Source of the DNA: Planctomycetota bacterium
GTDB lineage: Bacteria > Planctomycetota > Planctomycetia > Pirellulales > Pirellulaceae
Length of the DNA stretch: 37,960 nt
Reading direction: 5' to 3'
Assembly (NCBI GenBank): GCA_027619595.1
Contig: JAQCHP010000037.1
Coordinates: forward strand, 1 to 37,960
The notes below the pieces were generated by a model that saw only the letters and a list, made by a program, of their open reading frames with translations, searched no databases and had not been told where the DNA came from. Every line of letters starts with the position of its first letter. Within the stretch, counting starts at the first letter, position 1. Of this stretch, positions 25,927-34,981 are shown one piece after another. The position numbers were made by a program, and so were the translations under genes.

Positions 25927-28211
25927 GTGCCTGGCATCTGCAGCCCATTTTTGACCAATACTTGGCTGTATTGTCGATTGCTATTTTGCTGATAGGCACT
26001 ATGTGGTTTGTGCGGCCACAATCGGTCGGGGTGACCGCCAGACGGTCGCGGGTACTTTTTACATTGCGTGCGGTCGTCATAGCCGTTTTGTTGCTGCTAG
26101 CGGTTCGACCTGTGATCGTGCGGACGCGAATTCGCCCAGGTGAACAATTGATAGTGTTCCTCGTCGATATTTCGCGGAGCATGACTATCGCCGACGAAAA
26201 TAACGGTGCAACTCGTTGGAAAGCCTTGATGGGGTGCCTGGACAAAGTACGTTCCATGGTCGAGAACCTTCCGAGCGAAACAAGCGTCCGCACAATTTTG
26301 TTTTCCGGCGAATCGCAACAGCCGTCTCCAGGACTCGTGCCGCTGGACAAAATTCAACCGTCGGGTAAACAGTCCGATCTCGGAGGCGCACTGCAGAGCG
26401 TCATGGAGGGACTTTCCGGTGTTGAGTTACGTGCAATTTTTATGCTGTCCGACGGAGCTCAGCACGCCGTTCGACCTGTAGCGGACGCCGAACGAATGGC
26501 GAGCGACTTGGCACGCCGAAATACCGCCTTGATTGCAGTACCGTTCGGTCGTGGAAGAGATGAAACTCAGTCTCGTGATGTTTCGGTCGATTCATGGCCT
26601 GAAACCGCCACCGTCTTTGCCAAGAATCAGCTTGCAGTCGTGGCCGGCTTGCGAATTGTCGGGTATCCCGGACACGGCATTCCTGTACATGCTACTTTGC
26701 AGCGAAACGACGAACCGCCGCAAAGTGTTGAAACACGTACGGCTACGCTTAATCCTGACTCCGATCATGTGGACATAAAATTTCATGTACGTGTTGATGA
26801 GCCGGGCGAATATGAACTCGTTGTGCAGGCCGAACCACAGGACGGAGAACTCATTACGACCAATAATCGCCAGGTCTGCTTTCTGCGGGTGCAAGAAGGC
26901 GGACTCAGCGCGATTTACATTGAGGGAAATCCGCTGCGACAGGAATTTCAAGGACTGGTGCGAAGTTGGCGAGAATCTCCTGACATTGAGTTAGATCCCA
27001 TCGTGTTGTCCCGTCGCAGACGCGACAAGTGGCCGCTACCCTTGCCACCCAAAAAATATGATGTTTATGTTCTGGGCGATATCGAAGCTTCGGCTTTGGA
27101 CCCGAGTTGGATCGATCAAATGCGGATTCATGTCGAACAAGGGAGCGGTCTCTTAGCGATCGGCGGCTTTCACACGATGGGACCAGGGAATTATGCAGAT
27201 ACTCCGCTGAAGGATATGTTGCCAATTCAAATGAATAGCCTTGAACGTCAACCTTCGCAGGCCGATGCAGCAATCCGTCGAGACATTCAAGTTCCAGGTG
27301 AGTTGTTTATGGTGCCCCAAAGAGTGCATCCTTTGTTGCAAATCTCCGAGGATGAGGATTCGTCGGCTGCGTGGAAAAGACTACCTCCGTTGGACGGAGC
27401 CTTGCGATGGTCGGGACTTAAGCCGGACGCGATCCTATTGGCCGCCTCGCAACAACCGGAGGCGCACCCACTGTTGGTTGCTGGACAATACGGGGAAGGA
27501 CACGTCGTCGCATTTGCCGGATTTTCGACCTGGCGCTGGCAGACACGCGGATTCGCAGAACAACATCGTCGATTTTGGCGTCAAGTCTTGTTGTGGCTTG
27601 CCCAGCGTAACGAATTGCCGGAGTCGCAGTTAAAACTCAAGCTAAACCGGCGCCGCGTGGATGTGGGTGAAGAAGTGCTCGCGGAAATCGAATGGGTCCA
27701 CTCGGTGCAACAGCTTGGAACGCCAGGTATTCTACCGGAACTTGCCGCAGAAGTACGAGTTGCAAGTCAATCAACGAAGATCGATCCAATTCCTGCGACA
27801 GCACCAAACGAAAAGGTTCCTCCAGTTTGGTCGGCCAAACTTCCTTCCGTTTCGGCCGGAATGCACGAACTGACGGTAACTGCGTCAAAAGACGGACAGC
27901 TGTTGGAGAGCGCACAGGTAAAATATCTTGTTGTGGACCGAGACTTGGAACTCGAAGATCCGGCGGCTAATCCATCCTTCTTGGAGAGATTGGCAAGGCA
28001 CACGCATTTAAGCGGAGGGAAAGTGATTGCGCCCGAACAGTTGTCGGAGACGCTACTTGAGTTGACAAACACGCCACCAATTCGTGAGTCGGAAGTTGTT
28101 GATCGTCGCCAGCTGGGTGATCGAACGATTGACGCATGGGTCGCCTTCCTTGTCAGTGCTGCGTGTTTGACTGTCGAATGGTATCTACGAAAGAAATGGG
28201 GCATGGTCTAA
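25923..28211 (+). CDS. VWA / glutamine-amidotransferase-like membrane protein
   Basis: A 762-residue membrane protein. Two N-terminal helices (about 14-30 and 46-66) precede a VWA domain with an intact MIDAS start, DISRS (Asp82-Ser84-Ser86), and a later FMLSDGAQHA. A class I glutamine-amidotransferase-like fold follows (YVLGDIEAS, LLAIGGFHTMGPG), which probably is not catalytic. The C-terminal anchor is at about 735-755 (AWVAFLVSAACLTVEWYL). With MoxR, DUF58 and the BatA-like protein it should form a membrane-bound complex exposing VWA domains. Its role in planctomycetes is unknown. It is the last gene of the operon, with a hairpin terminator 22 bases downstream. Confidence 0.88.
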   Translation: MSAWHLQPIFDQYLAVLSIAILLIGTMWFVRPQSVGVTARRSRVLFTLRAVVIAVLLLLAVRPVIVRTRIRPGEQLIVFLVDISRSMTIADENNGATRWKALMGCLDKVRSMVENLPSETSVRTILFSGESQQPSPGLVPLDKIQPSGKQSDLGGALQSVMEGLSGVELRAIFMLSDGAQHAVRPVADAERMASDLARRNTALIAVPFGRGRDETQSRDVSVDSWPETATVFAKNQLAVVAGLRIVGYPGHGIPVHATLQRNDEPPQSVETRTATLNPDSDHVDIKFHVRVDEPGEYELVVQAEPQDGELITTNNRQVCFLRVQEGGLSAIYIEGNPLRQEFQGLVRSWRESPDIELDPIVLSRRRRDKWPLPLPPKKYDVYVLGDIEASALDPSWIDQMRIHVEQGSGLLAIGGFHTMGPGNYADTPLKDMLPIQMNSLERQPSQADAAIRRDIQVPGELFMVPQRVHPLLQISEDEDSSAAWKRLPPLDGALRWSGLKPDAILLAASQQPEAHPLLVAGQYGEGHVVAFAGFSTWRWQTRGFAEQHRRFWRQVLLWLAQRNELPESQLKLKLNRRRVDVGEEVLAEIEWVHSVQQLGTPGILPELAAEVRVASQSTKIDPIPATAPNEKVPPVWSAKLPSVSAGMHELTVTASKDGQLLESAQVKYLVVDRDLELEDPAANPSFLERLARHTHLSGGKVIAPEQLSETLLELTNTPPIRESEVVDRRQLGDRTIDAWVAFLVSAACLTVEWYLRKKWGMV

Positions 28212-28233
28212 GCATCGCAGCAAACGAAAAAAC

Positions 28234-28262
28234 CCCGCCCGAGGATTATTCCCTCGGGCGGG
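28234..28262 (-). terminator. Intrinsic terminator for the Cys-rich gene (possibly bidirectional)
   Basis: A perfect 11-base-pair stem, CCCGCCCGAGG and CCTCGGGCGGG, encloses a 7-base loop. On the minus strand it is followed by G then six T (A-run at 28227-28232), a classic Rho-independent terminator for the gene at 28295-29044. On the plus strand no T-run follows, but the stem may still help end the VWA operon. Confidence 0.85.
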
Positions 28263-28294
28263 TCTCGGGATCAATTCCTTCCGACGGTAGTTTC

Positions 28295-29044
28295 TTAGCC
28301 GCGGACGACTGTACGAGCACTTGCATTCATGATGCGAAGCTTGCCCGGTACTTTGGCCGACGGATCAACAGCAGGTGCAGGAGGCATTGCATCGCCGTGG
28401 CCAGCTGCAGGTGACGGGGCACCGGCAGAGCTACCACAACCAGCCGAGCATCCAGCTGCACATCCGTTGTCGCAACCGCAAGCTGGGTCAGCAGCACAGC
28501 CACTGTCACAGCTTCGCTTGCAGCGGTTGCCGAGCAAACGCTTCAGTAAGCCTTCGCGGCAGCACTTGGTTGAGCAGCAGGTGGGAGCCGAGCAGCAAGC
28601 AGCAGCCGAGCATCCTGCATCACAACCGCAAGCTGGATCAGCAGCACAACCATTGTCACAACCGTTGTCGCAACCGCAGGCTGGGTCAGCAGCACAGCCA
28701 CTGTCGCAGCAGGCTGCTGTTGCGCAACTCTTCTTGCAACGATTTCCCAACAGCCGCTTCAGCAATTCGCCTTTGCAGCAACGAGTTGTGGCACAAGATC
28801 CACAAGCAGGTGCACAGCCGCTGTCGCCCCCGCAAGCGGGGGCAGCAGCACAGCCATTATCGCATCCACAACCTGGGTCAACGGCACAGCCGCTATCACA
28901 TCCACAGGCTGGGGCAGCCGATGCACAGCCATTGCTGCAGCATCCACCAACACCCAACATGCGATCAAGCAGCTCAAGTCCGAAGCTCTGCGTACACACG
29001 CTCGCAGACAGCACGATGGTTCCAGCAAGGACGTTCCATTTCAT
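28295..29044 (-). CDS. Secreted cysteine-rich modular repeat protein
   Basis: A 249-residue protein with a signal peptide (about 1-22, cleavage likely after SFG) and 42 cysteines in all, about 17 percent of residues. Three amphipathic modules appear: LELLDRMLGVGGCC (24-36), ELLKRLLGNRCKKSC (93-107) and GLLKRLLGNRCKRSC (165-179). They are separated by repeats of the type CDSGCAADPACGCDNGC. A Pro/Ala tail and a basic C-terminus (KLRIMNASARTVVRG) end the protein. The ATG at 29044 has an AGGAG site; the upstream-open frame is not coding-like. The function is unknown; a disulfide-knit envelope component or metal binder is possible. A strong terminator follows, so it is probably monocistronic and well expressed. 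Confidence 0.82.
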   Translation of the reverse strand: MKWNVLAGTIVLSASVCTQSFGLELLDRMLGVGGCCSNGCASAAPACGCDSGCAVDPGCGCDNGCAAAPACGGDSGCAPACGSCATTRCCKGELLKRLLGNRCKKSCATAACCDSGCAADPACGCDNGCDNGCAADPACGCDAGCSAAACCSAPTCCSTKCCREGLLKRLLGNRCKRSCDSGCAADPACGCDNGCAAGCSAGCGSSAGAPSPAAGHGDAMPPAPAVDPSAKVPGKLRIMNASARTVVRG

Positions 29045-29628
29045 CGACCGTAATCTCCTAAATAAGGGGAAACTGCAGGCAGACTCTGCCGTAACCGGCA
29101 TGCCGCTCACACCAATATTTTTTCGTGCCACGCTATGGCTGTTCGGATTTACCGTCGGGACGATCCGTCGGGCAAAGTGGACACAAGGTAGGAATCGGGG
29201 TGGGCTACAGGCAGGTAAGGCTAGGGTAGGGAGTATGCCGCATTTCACTCCGTGTAACTTGCACCATGGACCGTCTCGAGTCATTCCATGACTCGAAAGT
29301 GTTACGGGCGGTCCAAAGTACGTTATGTCGTGGTGCGAATCGAGGTCTCGTTCGACACACGGCACCTTAGTTTCGTCATGCGACACCAACCATATCGTCC
29401 TCACACATCAATCCGCTTGAACCTTCCAGAAAGAATTTCTGCGAAAGGACTTACGTCGATGAAGGTCCCGGTTTTAGCGGAAGTAATGAACGGCTAAACT
29501 TGTTCGATTGGGCCAACCTGCACGTCACGGGAAGCCATCATTAACGAGTAATGCTAGCATTGGGTCGGCCCAACTCTTTCCAGCGGACGAATATCACCAG
29601 CTCGAATTTCGGAACAAGGAGATTATCG
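29045..29628. other. Divergent regulatory region with nested palindromes
   Basis: This 584-base gap separates the Cys-rich gene (leftward) and the receiver-like gene (rightward). It holds a nested inverted repeat at 29267-29315, the 10-base palindrome ATGCTAGCAT (29551-29560 region) and TTGGG-TCGG-CCCAA close by. Short open frames such as 29288-29497 have no ribosome site or family character. No sigma54 pattern was found. Confidence 0.5.
29267..29315. promoter_or_regulatory. Nested inverted repeat, possible operator or RNA hairpin
   Basis: An inner perfect dyad TCGAGTCAT-TCC-ATGACTCGA (29276-29296, 9-base arms) is enclosed by a second pair TGGACCG (29267-29273) and CGGTCCA (29309-29315). There is no T-run, so it is not a typical terminator. 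The inner 21-base dyad has the form of a binding site for a dimeric regulator. Confidence 0.5.
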
Positions 29629-29997
29629 ATGAAGCGAGTTCTCGACGTGGGTAACTGCTCAGCTGATCACGCAACGATACGGGATGTGGTTGAAACGCAT
29701 TGTGATGCGAAGGTCGACTCAGCCGACAACCTTGCACAGACGATGGTCAAACTCACTACAGAAACCTACGACCTCGTACTCGTAAATCGAATCATGGATC
29801 GCGATGGCAGTTCCGGGCTGGAAATCATCAATACCATCAAACAGGACGATCGGTTTCGTGAGGTCCCCGTGATGCTGATTACGAACTACGACGAATACCA
29901 ACAGAAGGCGATCGCAGCTGGCGCGGTGCGGGGATTCGGCAAGTCCTCTGTCGATAGTAACGAGACCGCCCGACTTCTGAAATCACATCTCACCTGA
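29629..29997 (+). CDS. Stand-alone pseudo-receiver (degenerate response regulator)
   Basis: A 122-residue CheY-like fold without output domain. It starts MKRVLDVGNCSADHATI, where the acidic pair of a receiver should be; Gly7-Asn8 occupy it. The phosphoacceptor position in DLVLVNRIMDRDG is Asn53 instead of Asp, while Thr85 (VMLITNY) and Lys105 (GFGKSS) remain. It therefore probably cannot be phosphorylated and may act as a constitutive or ligand-controlled adaptor. I recall closely similar planctomycete proteins with the same opening, so the change seems to be a family trait rather than decay. The ATG has an AGGAG site; the frame upstream to 29551 is not coding-like. Confidence 0.85.
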   Translation: MKRVLDVGNCSADHATIRDVVETHCDAKVDSADNLAQTMVKLTTETYDLVLVNRIMDRDGSSGLEIINTIKQDDRFREVPVMLITNYDEYQQKAIAAGAVRGFGKSSVDSNETARLLKSHLT

Positions 29998-30030
29998 AAT
30001 CGCATCGGACTAAGAAGGTTGCACCGGCAA

Positions 30031-30124
30031 GATAACACTGGCCAGGTAAACCAGATAACGATAACACTGGCCAGATAACCCAGATAACACTGGCCAGATA
30101 CCACGGTCCAGATACCACGGTCCA
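30031..30124. repeat. Degenerate short tandem repeats
   Basis: Imperfect units based on GATAACACTGGCCAG plus ATAACCCA occur at 30031-30053, 30060-30082 and 30083-30110, with a partial GATAAC at 30054 and a derived 14-base unit GATACCACGGTCCA twice at the end (30097-30110, 30111-30124). The array fills the gap between two convergent genes. TGGCCA inside each unit is itself palindromic. Confidence 0.8.
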
Positions 30125-30136
30125 GACAAACCTGCA

Positions 30137-30448
30137 CTAGGCGGTGATTTCTTCTTTGATTTTTTGTACGAAGTGTTGCACCTTGCCCGATTTCGAGAGT
30201 TCCTCGGCCTTCTTTTCTGCAGCGTCCTTCTGGTCAAAAGCAAAAAGAGCGACTCGTTTTAGGGATTGATTAAAAACTCCCCAAAATAACTTCTTGCGAA
30301 TCTCTACGGGGACTTTAGCCCGTGAGGTTTTTCGAGGTGCAGCTTTCTTTTTTTCTGCGGCAGGCTTCTTTTTTTCGATCGCTTCTACAGCGTCCGCTTC
30401 AGCGCGCAATTCTCGAATGTTCTTCAGACCACTTTTGGCGCGTGCCAT
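30137..30448 (-). CDS. Small Lys/Ala-rich basic protein, conserved in planctomycetes
   Basis: A 103-residue protein with two parts. The N-terminal half is low-complexity and Lys/Ala/Glu-rich (EKKKPAAEKKKAAPRK), reminiscent of histone-H1-like tails. The C-terminal half is compact: KLFWGVFNQSLKRVALFAFDQ, then AEKKAEELSKSGKVQHFVQKIKEEI. I recall a recurrent planctomycete family with a WGVFN...KRVA core, without known function. A nucleic-acid-binding role is suggested only by charge. It begins at an ATG at 30448 with a weak AGAAG site and converges on the pseudo-receiver gene. Confidence 0.75.
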   Translation of the reverse strand: MARAKSGLKNIRELRAEADAVEAIEKKKPAAEKKKAAPRKTSRAKVPVEIRKKLFWGVFNQSLKRVALFAFDQKDAAEKKAEELSKSGKVQHFVQKIKEEITA

Positions 30449-31460
30449 CGATTCTTCTCACTCTTTTTGTTTTTGGCGCAGTACCAACCGTATGCCCACT
30501 CCAAACGCAGGCCCCTCCAACAACAGTAGGCCCCTTTAGCAACAGGAGTCCCAGACAATGGAGAAAGGGCTAGGGTGCCACCCGGCTTTACCCTAACCCC
30601 TCTAAGATATCCGACGGACCAATCGGGTGCCATGGGAGTCGTGGAATTTTTGGCCAGGCAACCCATTCCGCACCCGTGTGCCAACGGAAGCAAGTGGCAA
30701 GCCTGTGAAACCCACTGTAAGCCCACCCAAAGGTGCGGCGGCGCTCCATTGCACGGCCGACTGTGCGCAGGAATGCCAAAGCCGCCCAGGCCATTCATCG
30801 AATCCCCCGCCACAGTTCGCCATAGCCAGGATTTTACAGTCCGGCACGTCAATTGCTCCGGTCGTACTGCTCTGGACCGTGCCACTCTGCACAAACGGGC
30901 CCGATTACAAAGGTGTCGGATGAAGCTTTACGATGGTCTTACTCAGGCCGCAAGCCAATCGCGGACGCGATCTTTGCGGGAAATTTGGTTTGAATTCGAG
31001 ACATGGGAAAGGTCTCGCAATTTCAGTGATGATCCTAGCCGACCAGCTAAACAAGCACTCGACTCGATCATCCTCCTGAATTGGACGATGCAGTGACAAC
31101 GTGGATACAATTTCGAGCCAAAGAAAGTGGCGAAGGTTCCGATCTCACTGGTTTCTGAGTCGGAGCTATGGAAGAATCTCATGTCTGGCTGACGCGATCG
31201 CCCCAATAAAGCCCAATCCTTCCCCTTGCCATGCTAGTGGGTGACGGTTGCCGTTCCACCGACTGTGCGGTTCCGCAGTCTGTGCGGTTCGCATTTCTCC
31301 AACCAACCTGTGCTTCAGGGCCCTCTTGAGGCCCGTTTGTAGGGTTGGCGACCAGTAGGTATGCTCTTGTTCATCGACTTTTCAGCGGATTGCCCGATTG
31401 CAGTCGGTTGTAACGCAGTCGACGCGTCCTCCCAACCAACGAATTTGCAATGAGAGCAAC
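30449..31460. other. One-kilobase stretch without a convincing gene
   Basis: Open frames in both directions (longest 30575-31096 plus) have Cys/Pro/Arg-rich, family-less translations. Visible structures are an 11-base direct repeat CTGTGCGGTTC at 31263 and 31280, an imperfect dyad GACTGTGCGG-TT-CCGCAGTC (31261-31280), and a small hairpin GGGCC-N7-GGCCC near 31319-31336. No tRNA, RNase P, tmRNA or SRP RNA signature was found. The right end must hold the ftsH promoter. The middle may be a decayed gene or a dispersed repeat. Confidence 0.5.
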
Positions 31461-33500
31461 ATGAGCAAGATTCCGGCTCCTAAGCCAAGGCCACCGCACC
31501 TTTCCAAGAGACCTGCAGGCGGATTCAATTGGCAGGTTCTTTGGTGGTATATTCCGACAACTTTATTGCTGCTATGGATTTGGCAAGATTTGTTTGCCGC
31601 TGTTACGATTCGAACAATTTCGTACAGCGAATTCAAGGAACACGTTGAACGGAGCGAGGTCGAAGAATGTAAAATTGGCGATGAGCAAATAGTTGGTTCA
31701 ATTGTTCTGCAGTCGGCCAACGAGAAGCCCGTGGAATCGACTTCGGAAACAGTGTCGTCAAACAAAACGGTCGATCGTGCTACCACCAAAGAATCGATTG
31801 GCGAGGATGAGAGAAAAGTCGATGGAACCGACAAATCTGACAACAAGACAGATAAGTTCTTGTTCCGTGTGGTACGAGTTGATGATCCCAAGTTGGTCGA
31901 GCACTTAGAGAAGGCTGGCGTCAAATTCGTTGGAGTGCGTCCCAGCTTGTTGTCTCAGTTCTTGTTGTCTTGGATCCTGCCGATTGGAATCATGTTTCTG
32001 TTGTGGACGATGTTGTCACGGCGATTGGGCTCCGCTGGCCAAGCTGTGATGAATATTGGAAAAAGTAAAGCGACCCTAGTGGCTGATCAGGACACGGGTG
32101 TCAACTTCGGCGACGTGGCCGGCTGCGACGAAGCGAAATTTGAATTGCAGGAAGTCGTCGACTTTTTGCAAAATCCTGATCGCTATACCCAATTGGGCGC
32201 AAAGATCCCTAAAGGGGTTCTGCTGGTTGGCCCTCCCGGAACTGGAAAGACGTTGCTTGCTCGCGCTGTGGCTGGCGAAGCGAAAGTTCCTTTTTTCTCA
32301 CTTAGCGGCAGTGATTTTGTGGAGATGTTCGTGGGTGTCGGCGCATCGCGTGTTCGTGATCTATTCGATCAGGCGACAAAGAATGCCCCTTGCATAATAT
32401 TCATCGACGAGCTGGATGCAATTGGCCGCCAACGCGGTGTGCACGTCGGAGCCGTCAACGATGAGCGTGAACAAACTTTGAACCAGCTGCTCGTCGAAAT
32501 GGATGGGTTTGAAGCAAATGTTGGTGTCATTTTACTAGCGGCTACGAATCGTCCAGAAGTGCTCGATCGTGCACTACTGCGCCCCGGTCGATTTGACCGC
32601 CAGATCGTCGTGGATGCGCCTGACCTCGCCGGGCGCCTTGCAATTCTAAAAGTACATTCTCGCAATAAGCCCTTGGACGCGGACGTTGAATTGCGCAAGA
32701 TTGCGCAAGGGACTCCTGGAATGTCGGGGGCCGATTTAGCAAATGTGCTCAATGAGGCCGCATTGCTTAGTGCACGTCACGACGGCAAGGTGATTAAGCA
32801 AAAGGATATCGAGGACGCCGTTGAGAAGGTAATTGCCGGGCCGGAACGACGAAGTCGATTGTTGGGCACGGTCGAAAAGAAACGCGTAGCATTTCATGAG
32901 GTGGGGCACGCTTTGGTGGCTGCCTACAGTCCCCATTCCGACCCAGTCCATAAGATCAGCATCGTGCCACGTGGACGGGCTGCGCTCGGATACACACTTC
33001 ACCTCCCTTCCGGTGAACAGTTTCTGTTAACACGGTCAGAGATTATTGATCGCCTTAAGGGTCTGTTAGGCGGGAGAGCCGCGGAACAGGTCGTCTATGG
33101 AGAAGTTAGTACGGGTGCTGAAAATGACCTGGAACGGGCCACCGCGATGGCCCGTCAGATGGTGTGTATGTATGGAATGAGTGAAAAAATCGGTTTGATC
33201 CATTGTGCGCGTCGTGAGAGTATGTTCATGCCCGATCAGGGTGGGGCACTTGATTGTAGTGATGCGACCGCCAATGCTATTGACATCGAAGTTCGGCAAA
33301 TACTCGACGCTGCTTATCAAGATGCTCAACAAATCTTGGTTAGCCATCGTGATCAGTTGGACGCAATCGCGAACGAACTCTTAGAAAAAGAGACCCTCGA
33401 TAGCGCCGCCTTCCGGTCGTTTCTTACCCAAGACCACACAGCAGATAGGCTTGGCGACACGGTTGCAGGCAACTTAGGCGAGCAAACCGGTGACGACTGA
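31461..33500 (+). CDS. ftsH: ATP-dependent zinc metalloprotease FtsH
   Basis: A 679-residue membrane AAA+ protease. Two membrane helices flank an extracytoplasmic region (about 25-45 and 165-190), and that region includes a Ser/Thr/Lys/Asp-rich stretch (about 95-135) that looks like a linker insertion. The AAA+ domain has Walker A GPPGTGKT (about 257), Walker [12 protein letters not shown] and the second region of homology [17 protein letters not shown]. The zinc site HEVGH is at about 479, with the third ligand in the later acidic [14 protein letters not shown] block. It degrades misfolded membrane and some cytosolic proteins. The ATG at 31461 was chosen over an open frame from 31398. Its last 27 bases overlap the convergent DUF1501 gene. 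Confidence 0.95.
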   Translation: MSKIPAPKPRPPHLSKRPAGGFNWQVLWWYIPTTLLLLWIWQDLFAAVTIRTISYSEFKEHVERSEVEECKIGDEQIVGSIVLQSANEKPVESTSETVSSNKTVDRATTKESIGEDERKVDGTDKSDNKTDKFLFRVVRVDDPKLVEHLEKAGVKFVGVRPSLLSQFLLSWILPIGIMFLLWTMLSRRLGSAGQAVMNIGKSKATLVADQDTGVNFGDVAGCDEAKFELQEVVDFLQNPDRYTQLGAKIPKGVLLVGPPGTGKTLLARAVAGEAKVPFFSLSGSDFVEMFVGVGASRVRDLFDQATKNAPCIIFIDELDAIGRQRGVHVGAVNDEREQTLNQLLVEMDGFEANVGVILLAATNRPEVLDRALLRPGRFDRQIVVDAPDLAGRLAILKVHSRNKPLDADVELRKIAQGTPGMSGADLANVLNEAALLSARHDGKVIKQKDIEDAVEKVIAGPERRSRLLGTVEKKRVAFHEVGHALVAAYSPHSDPVHKISIVPRGRAALGYTLHLPSGEQFLLTRSEIIDRLKGLLGGRAAEQVVYGEVSTGAENDLERATAMARQMVCMYGMSEKIGLIHCARRESMFMPDQGGALDCSDATANAIDIEVRQILDAAYQDAQQILVSHRDQLDAIANELLEKETLDSAAFRSFLTQDHTADRLGDTVAGNLGEQTGDD

Positions 33501-34961
33501 GGCACCGGTCACCTCTGGATCGGTCAGGCGTTCGGCACGGCCGCTATGCACATACGAAAGTTGCGTGTGATCGATTCCCATTTGCCAAAGTAGGGTCGCG
33601 TGGAGGTCATGGCAGCTCACTCGATTCTGAACGGCGGCGTATCCGAACTCATCGGTCGCGCCATAGACGAATCCTTTCTGGAAACCGCCACCAGCGATCA
33701 AGAGCGTAAACGCGTGCCGGTTATGGTCGCGTCCCGATCCGTTCTGGGAAATTGGCAACCGACCGAATTCGCCTGCCCAGATCACGACGGTGTTCTCCAA
33801 AAGTCCACGGTTCTTAAGATCCGTAATCAGTCCAGCGCTCGGCTGATCGATCTGCGGACTGAGGGACTCCATGCGAGACTTTAGATTTCCATGATGGTCC
33901 CACGGGCCTGCGCCGTCTTTTTTCTGCGGTGGAAGAATATGTACGAAGCGAACCCCCGATTCCACCAAGCGCCGCGCCATGAGGCACCGCATGCCGTAGT
34001 CGTGCGTTACATCCCGGTCAATCCCGTACAGCTTCTGCGTGGCGGACGTTTCGTCCGACAAATCGAGGACCTTGTCAGCACGTTTCTGCATGCGTGCTGC
34101 AAGTTCGTAATTCAAGATTCGCGTCTCAAGTTCGGAGTCATTGGGATATAAAGACTGACGATGCCTATTGAGCCGGTGGAGCAACAGCAGATTGTGAGTG
34201 GGGATCAAGTCGTTCACGACCTGAGGCGAATGTAAATTGAGAATCGGAGTGCCTCGTGTCTGTACTTCGGTGCCCCGATACAGCGGCGGCAGCCATCCGT
34301 TGTCCCAATTCGTAACTCCGCCATCGGCGTAGCCGTCGGGATCACGAAGAACAATGTATGCCGGCAAGTCCTGGTTTTCGCTGCCCAGGCCGTAGCTAAT
34401 CCATGCGCCAAGCGTCGGGCGCCCTGAAAGAATGCTGCCAGTATTCAAGAATCGCATCGCTTGAGGATGATTATTGTTTTCACTGAACATCGAACGAACC
34501 ATACACATATCATCCGCCACGGATGCGAGGTGTGGTACCATGTTAGAGAATTCCATTCCACATTCGCCGTTCCGCTGGAACTGGAACGGGCTTGCCATGA
34601 GCCTGTTTTCTTGGCTGCCGGGCTGAAACGATTCAAACTTGCTCGAATAGATCTCGCCATCGCGACGCTGCAATTCGGGCTTGGGATCGAACAGGTCCAT
34701 TTGGCTTGGACCTCCAGTTTGCATCAACATGATGACGGAGGTAGCGCGTGCGGCACGGTGTCCCGGTTGTGCACTCAAGTCCCGTGACGGATTGGTAATG
34801 GCTGCCCGTGCATCGCTCGCCAGAAGTCCATCTTGCTGTAGCAGATAGGTCAGCGCTAGGCTGCCCAGTCCCAATCCGGAATCCCGCAGCACAGATCTTC
34901 GCGAAAGAGGCTCGGAGGTATACTGCCGGGCAAATTGTGCGTGCCGTTCGGGTCGGTTCAT
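33474..34961 (-). CDS. DUF1501 family exported protein (sulfatase-fold relative)
   Basis: A 495-residue protein with a twin-arginine-type signal, SRRSVLRDSGLGLGSLALTYLL (about 20-41). The body is typical of DUF1501: MLMQTGGPSQMDLFDPKP, the NNHPQAMRFLNTGS block, HDYGMRCLMARRLVESGVRFVH and VVIWAGEFGRLPISQNGSGRDHN. DUF1501 is related to the alkaline phosphatase/sulfatase fold, but its reaction is unknown. In planctomycetes it is almost always paired with a DUF1549/DUF1553 protein, as here, where it starts 20 bases after that gene ends. The pair is thought to belong to the envelope or polymer degradation machinery. Confidence 0.93.
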   Translation of the reverse strand: MNRPERHAQFARQYTSEPLSRRSVLRDSGLGLGSLALTYLLQQDGLLASDARAAITNPSRDLSAQPGHRAARATSVIMLMQTGGPSQMDLFDPKPELQRRDGEIYSSKFESFQPGSQENRLMASPFQFQRNGECGMEFSNMVPHLASVADDMCMVRSMFSENNNHPQAMRFLNTGSILSGRPTLGAWISYGLGSENQDLPAYIVLRDPDGYADGGVTNWDNGWLPPLYRGTEVQTRGTPILNLHSPQVVNDLIPTHNLLLLHRLNRHRQSLYPNDSELETRILNYELAARMQKRADKVLDLSDETSATQKLYGIDRDVTHDYGMRCLMARRLVESGVRFVHILPPQKKDGAGPWDHHGNLKSRMESLSPQIDQPSAGLITDLKNRGLLENTVVIWAGEFGRLPISQNGSGRDHNRHAFTLLIAGGGFQKGFVYGATDEFGYAAVQNRVSCHDLHATLLWQMGIDHTQLSYVHSGRAERLTDPEVTGASVVTGLLA

Positions 34962-34981
34962 GCAAAAGCCTCCTCAGATTT

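Noticed and set aside
28329-29291. Long plus-strand open frame rich in Gln, Pro and Ser opposite the Cys-rich gene
   Set aside because: Its AQPLSQPQ-type repeats are the reverse complement of the Cys repeats, and it lacks a signal, a ribosome site and any family character.
30575-31096. Open frame of 173 codons in the 1-kb gap
   Set aside because: The translation is Cys/Pro/Arg-rich without domains, it has no good ribosome site, and competing open frames of similar quality occur on the other strand.
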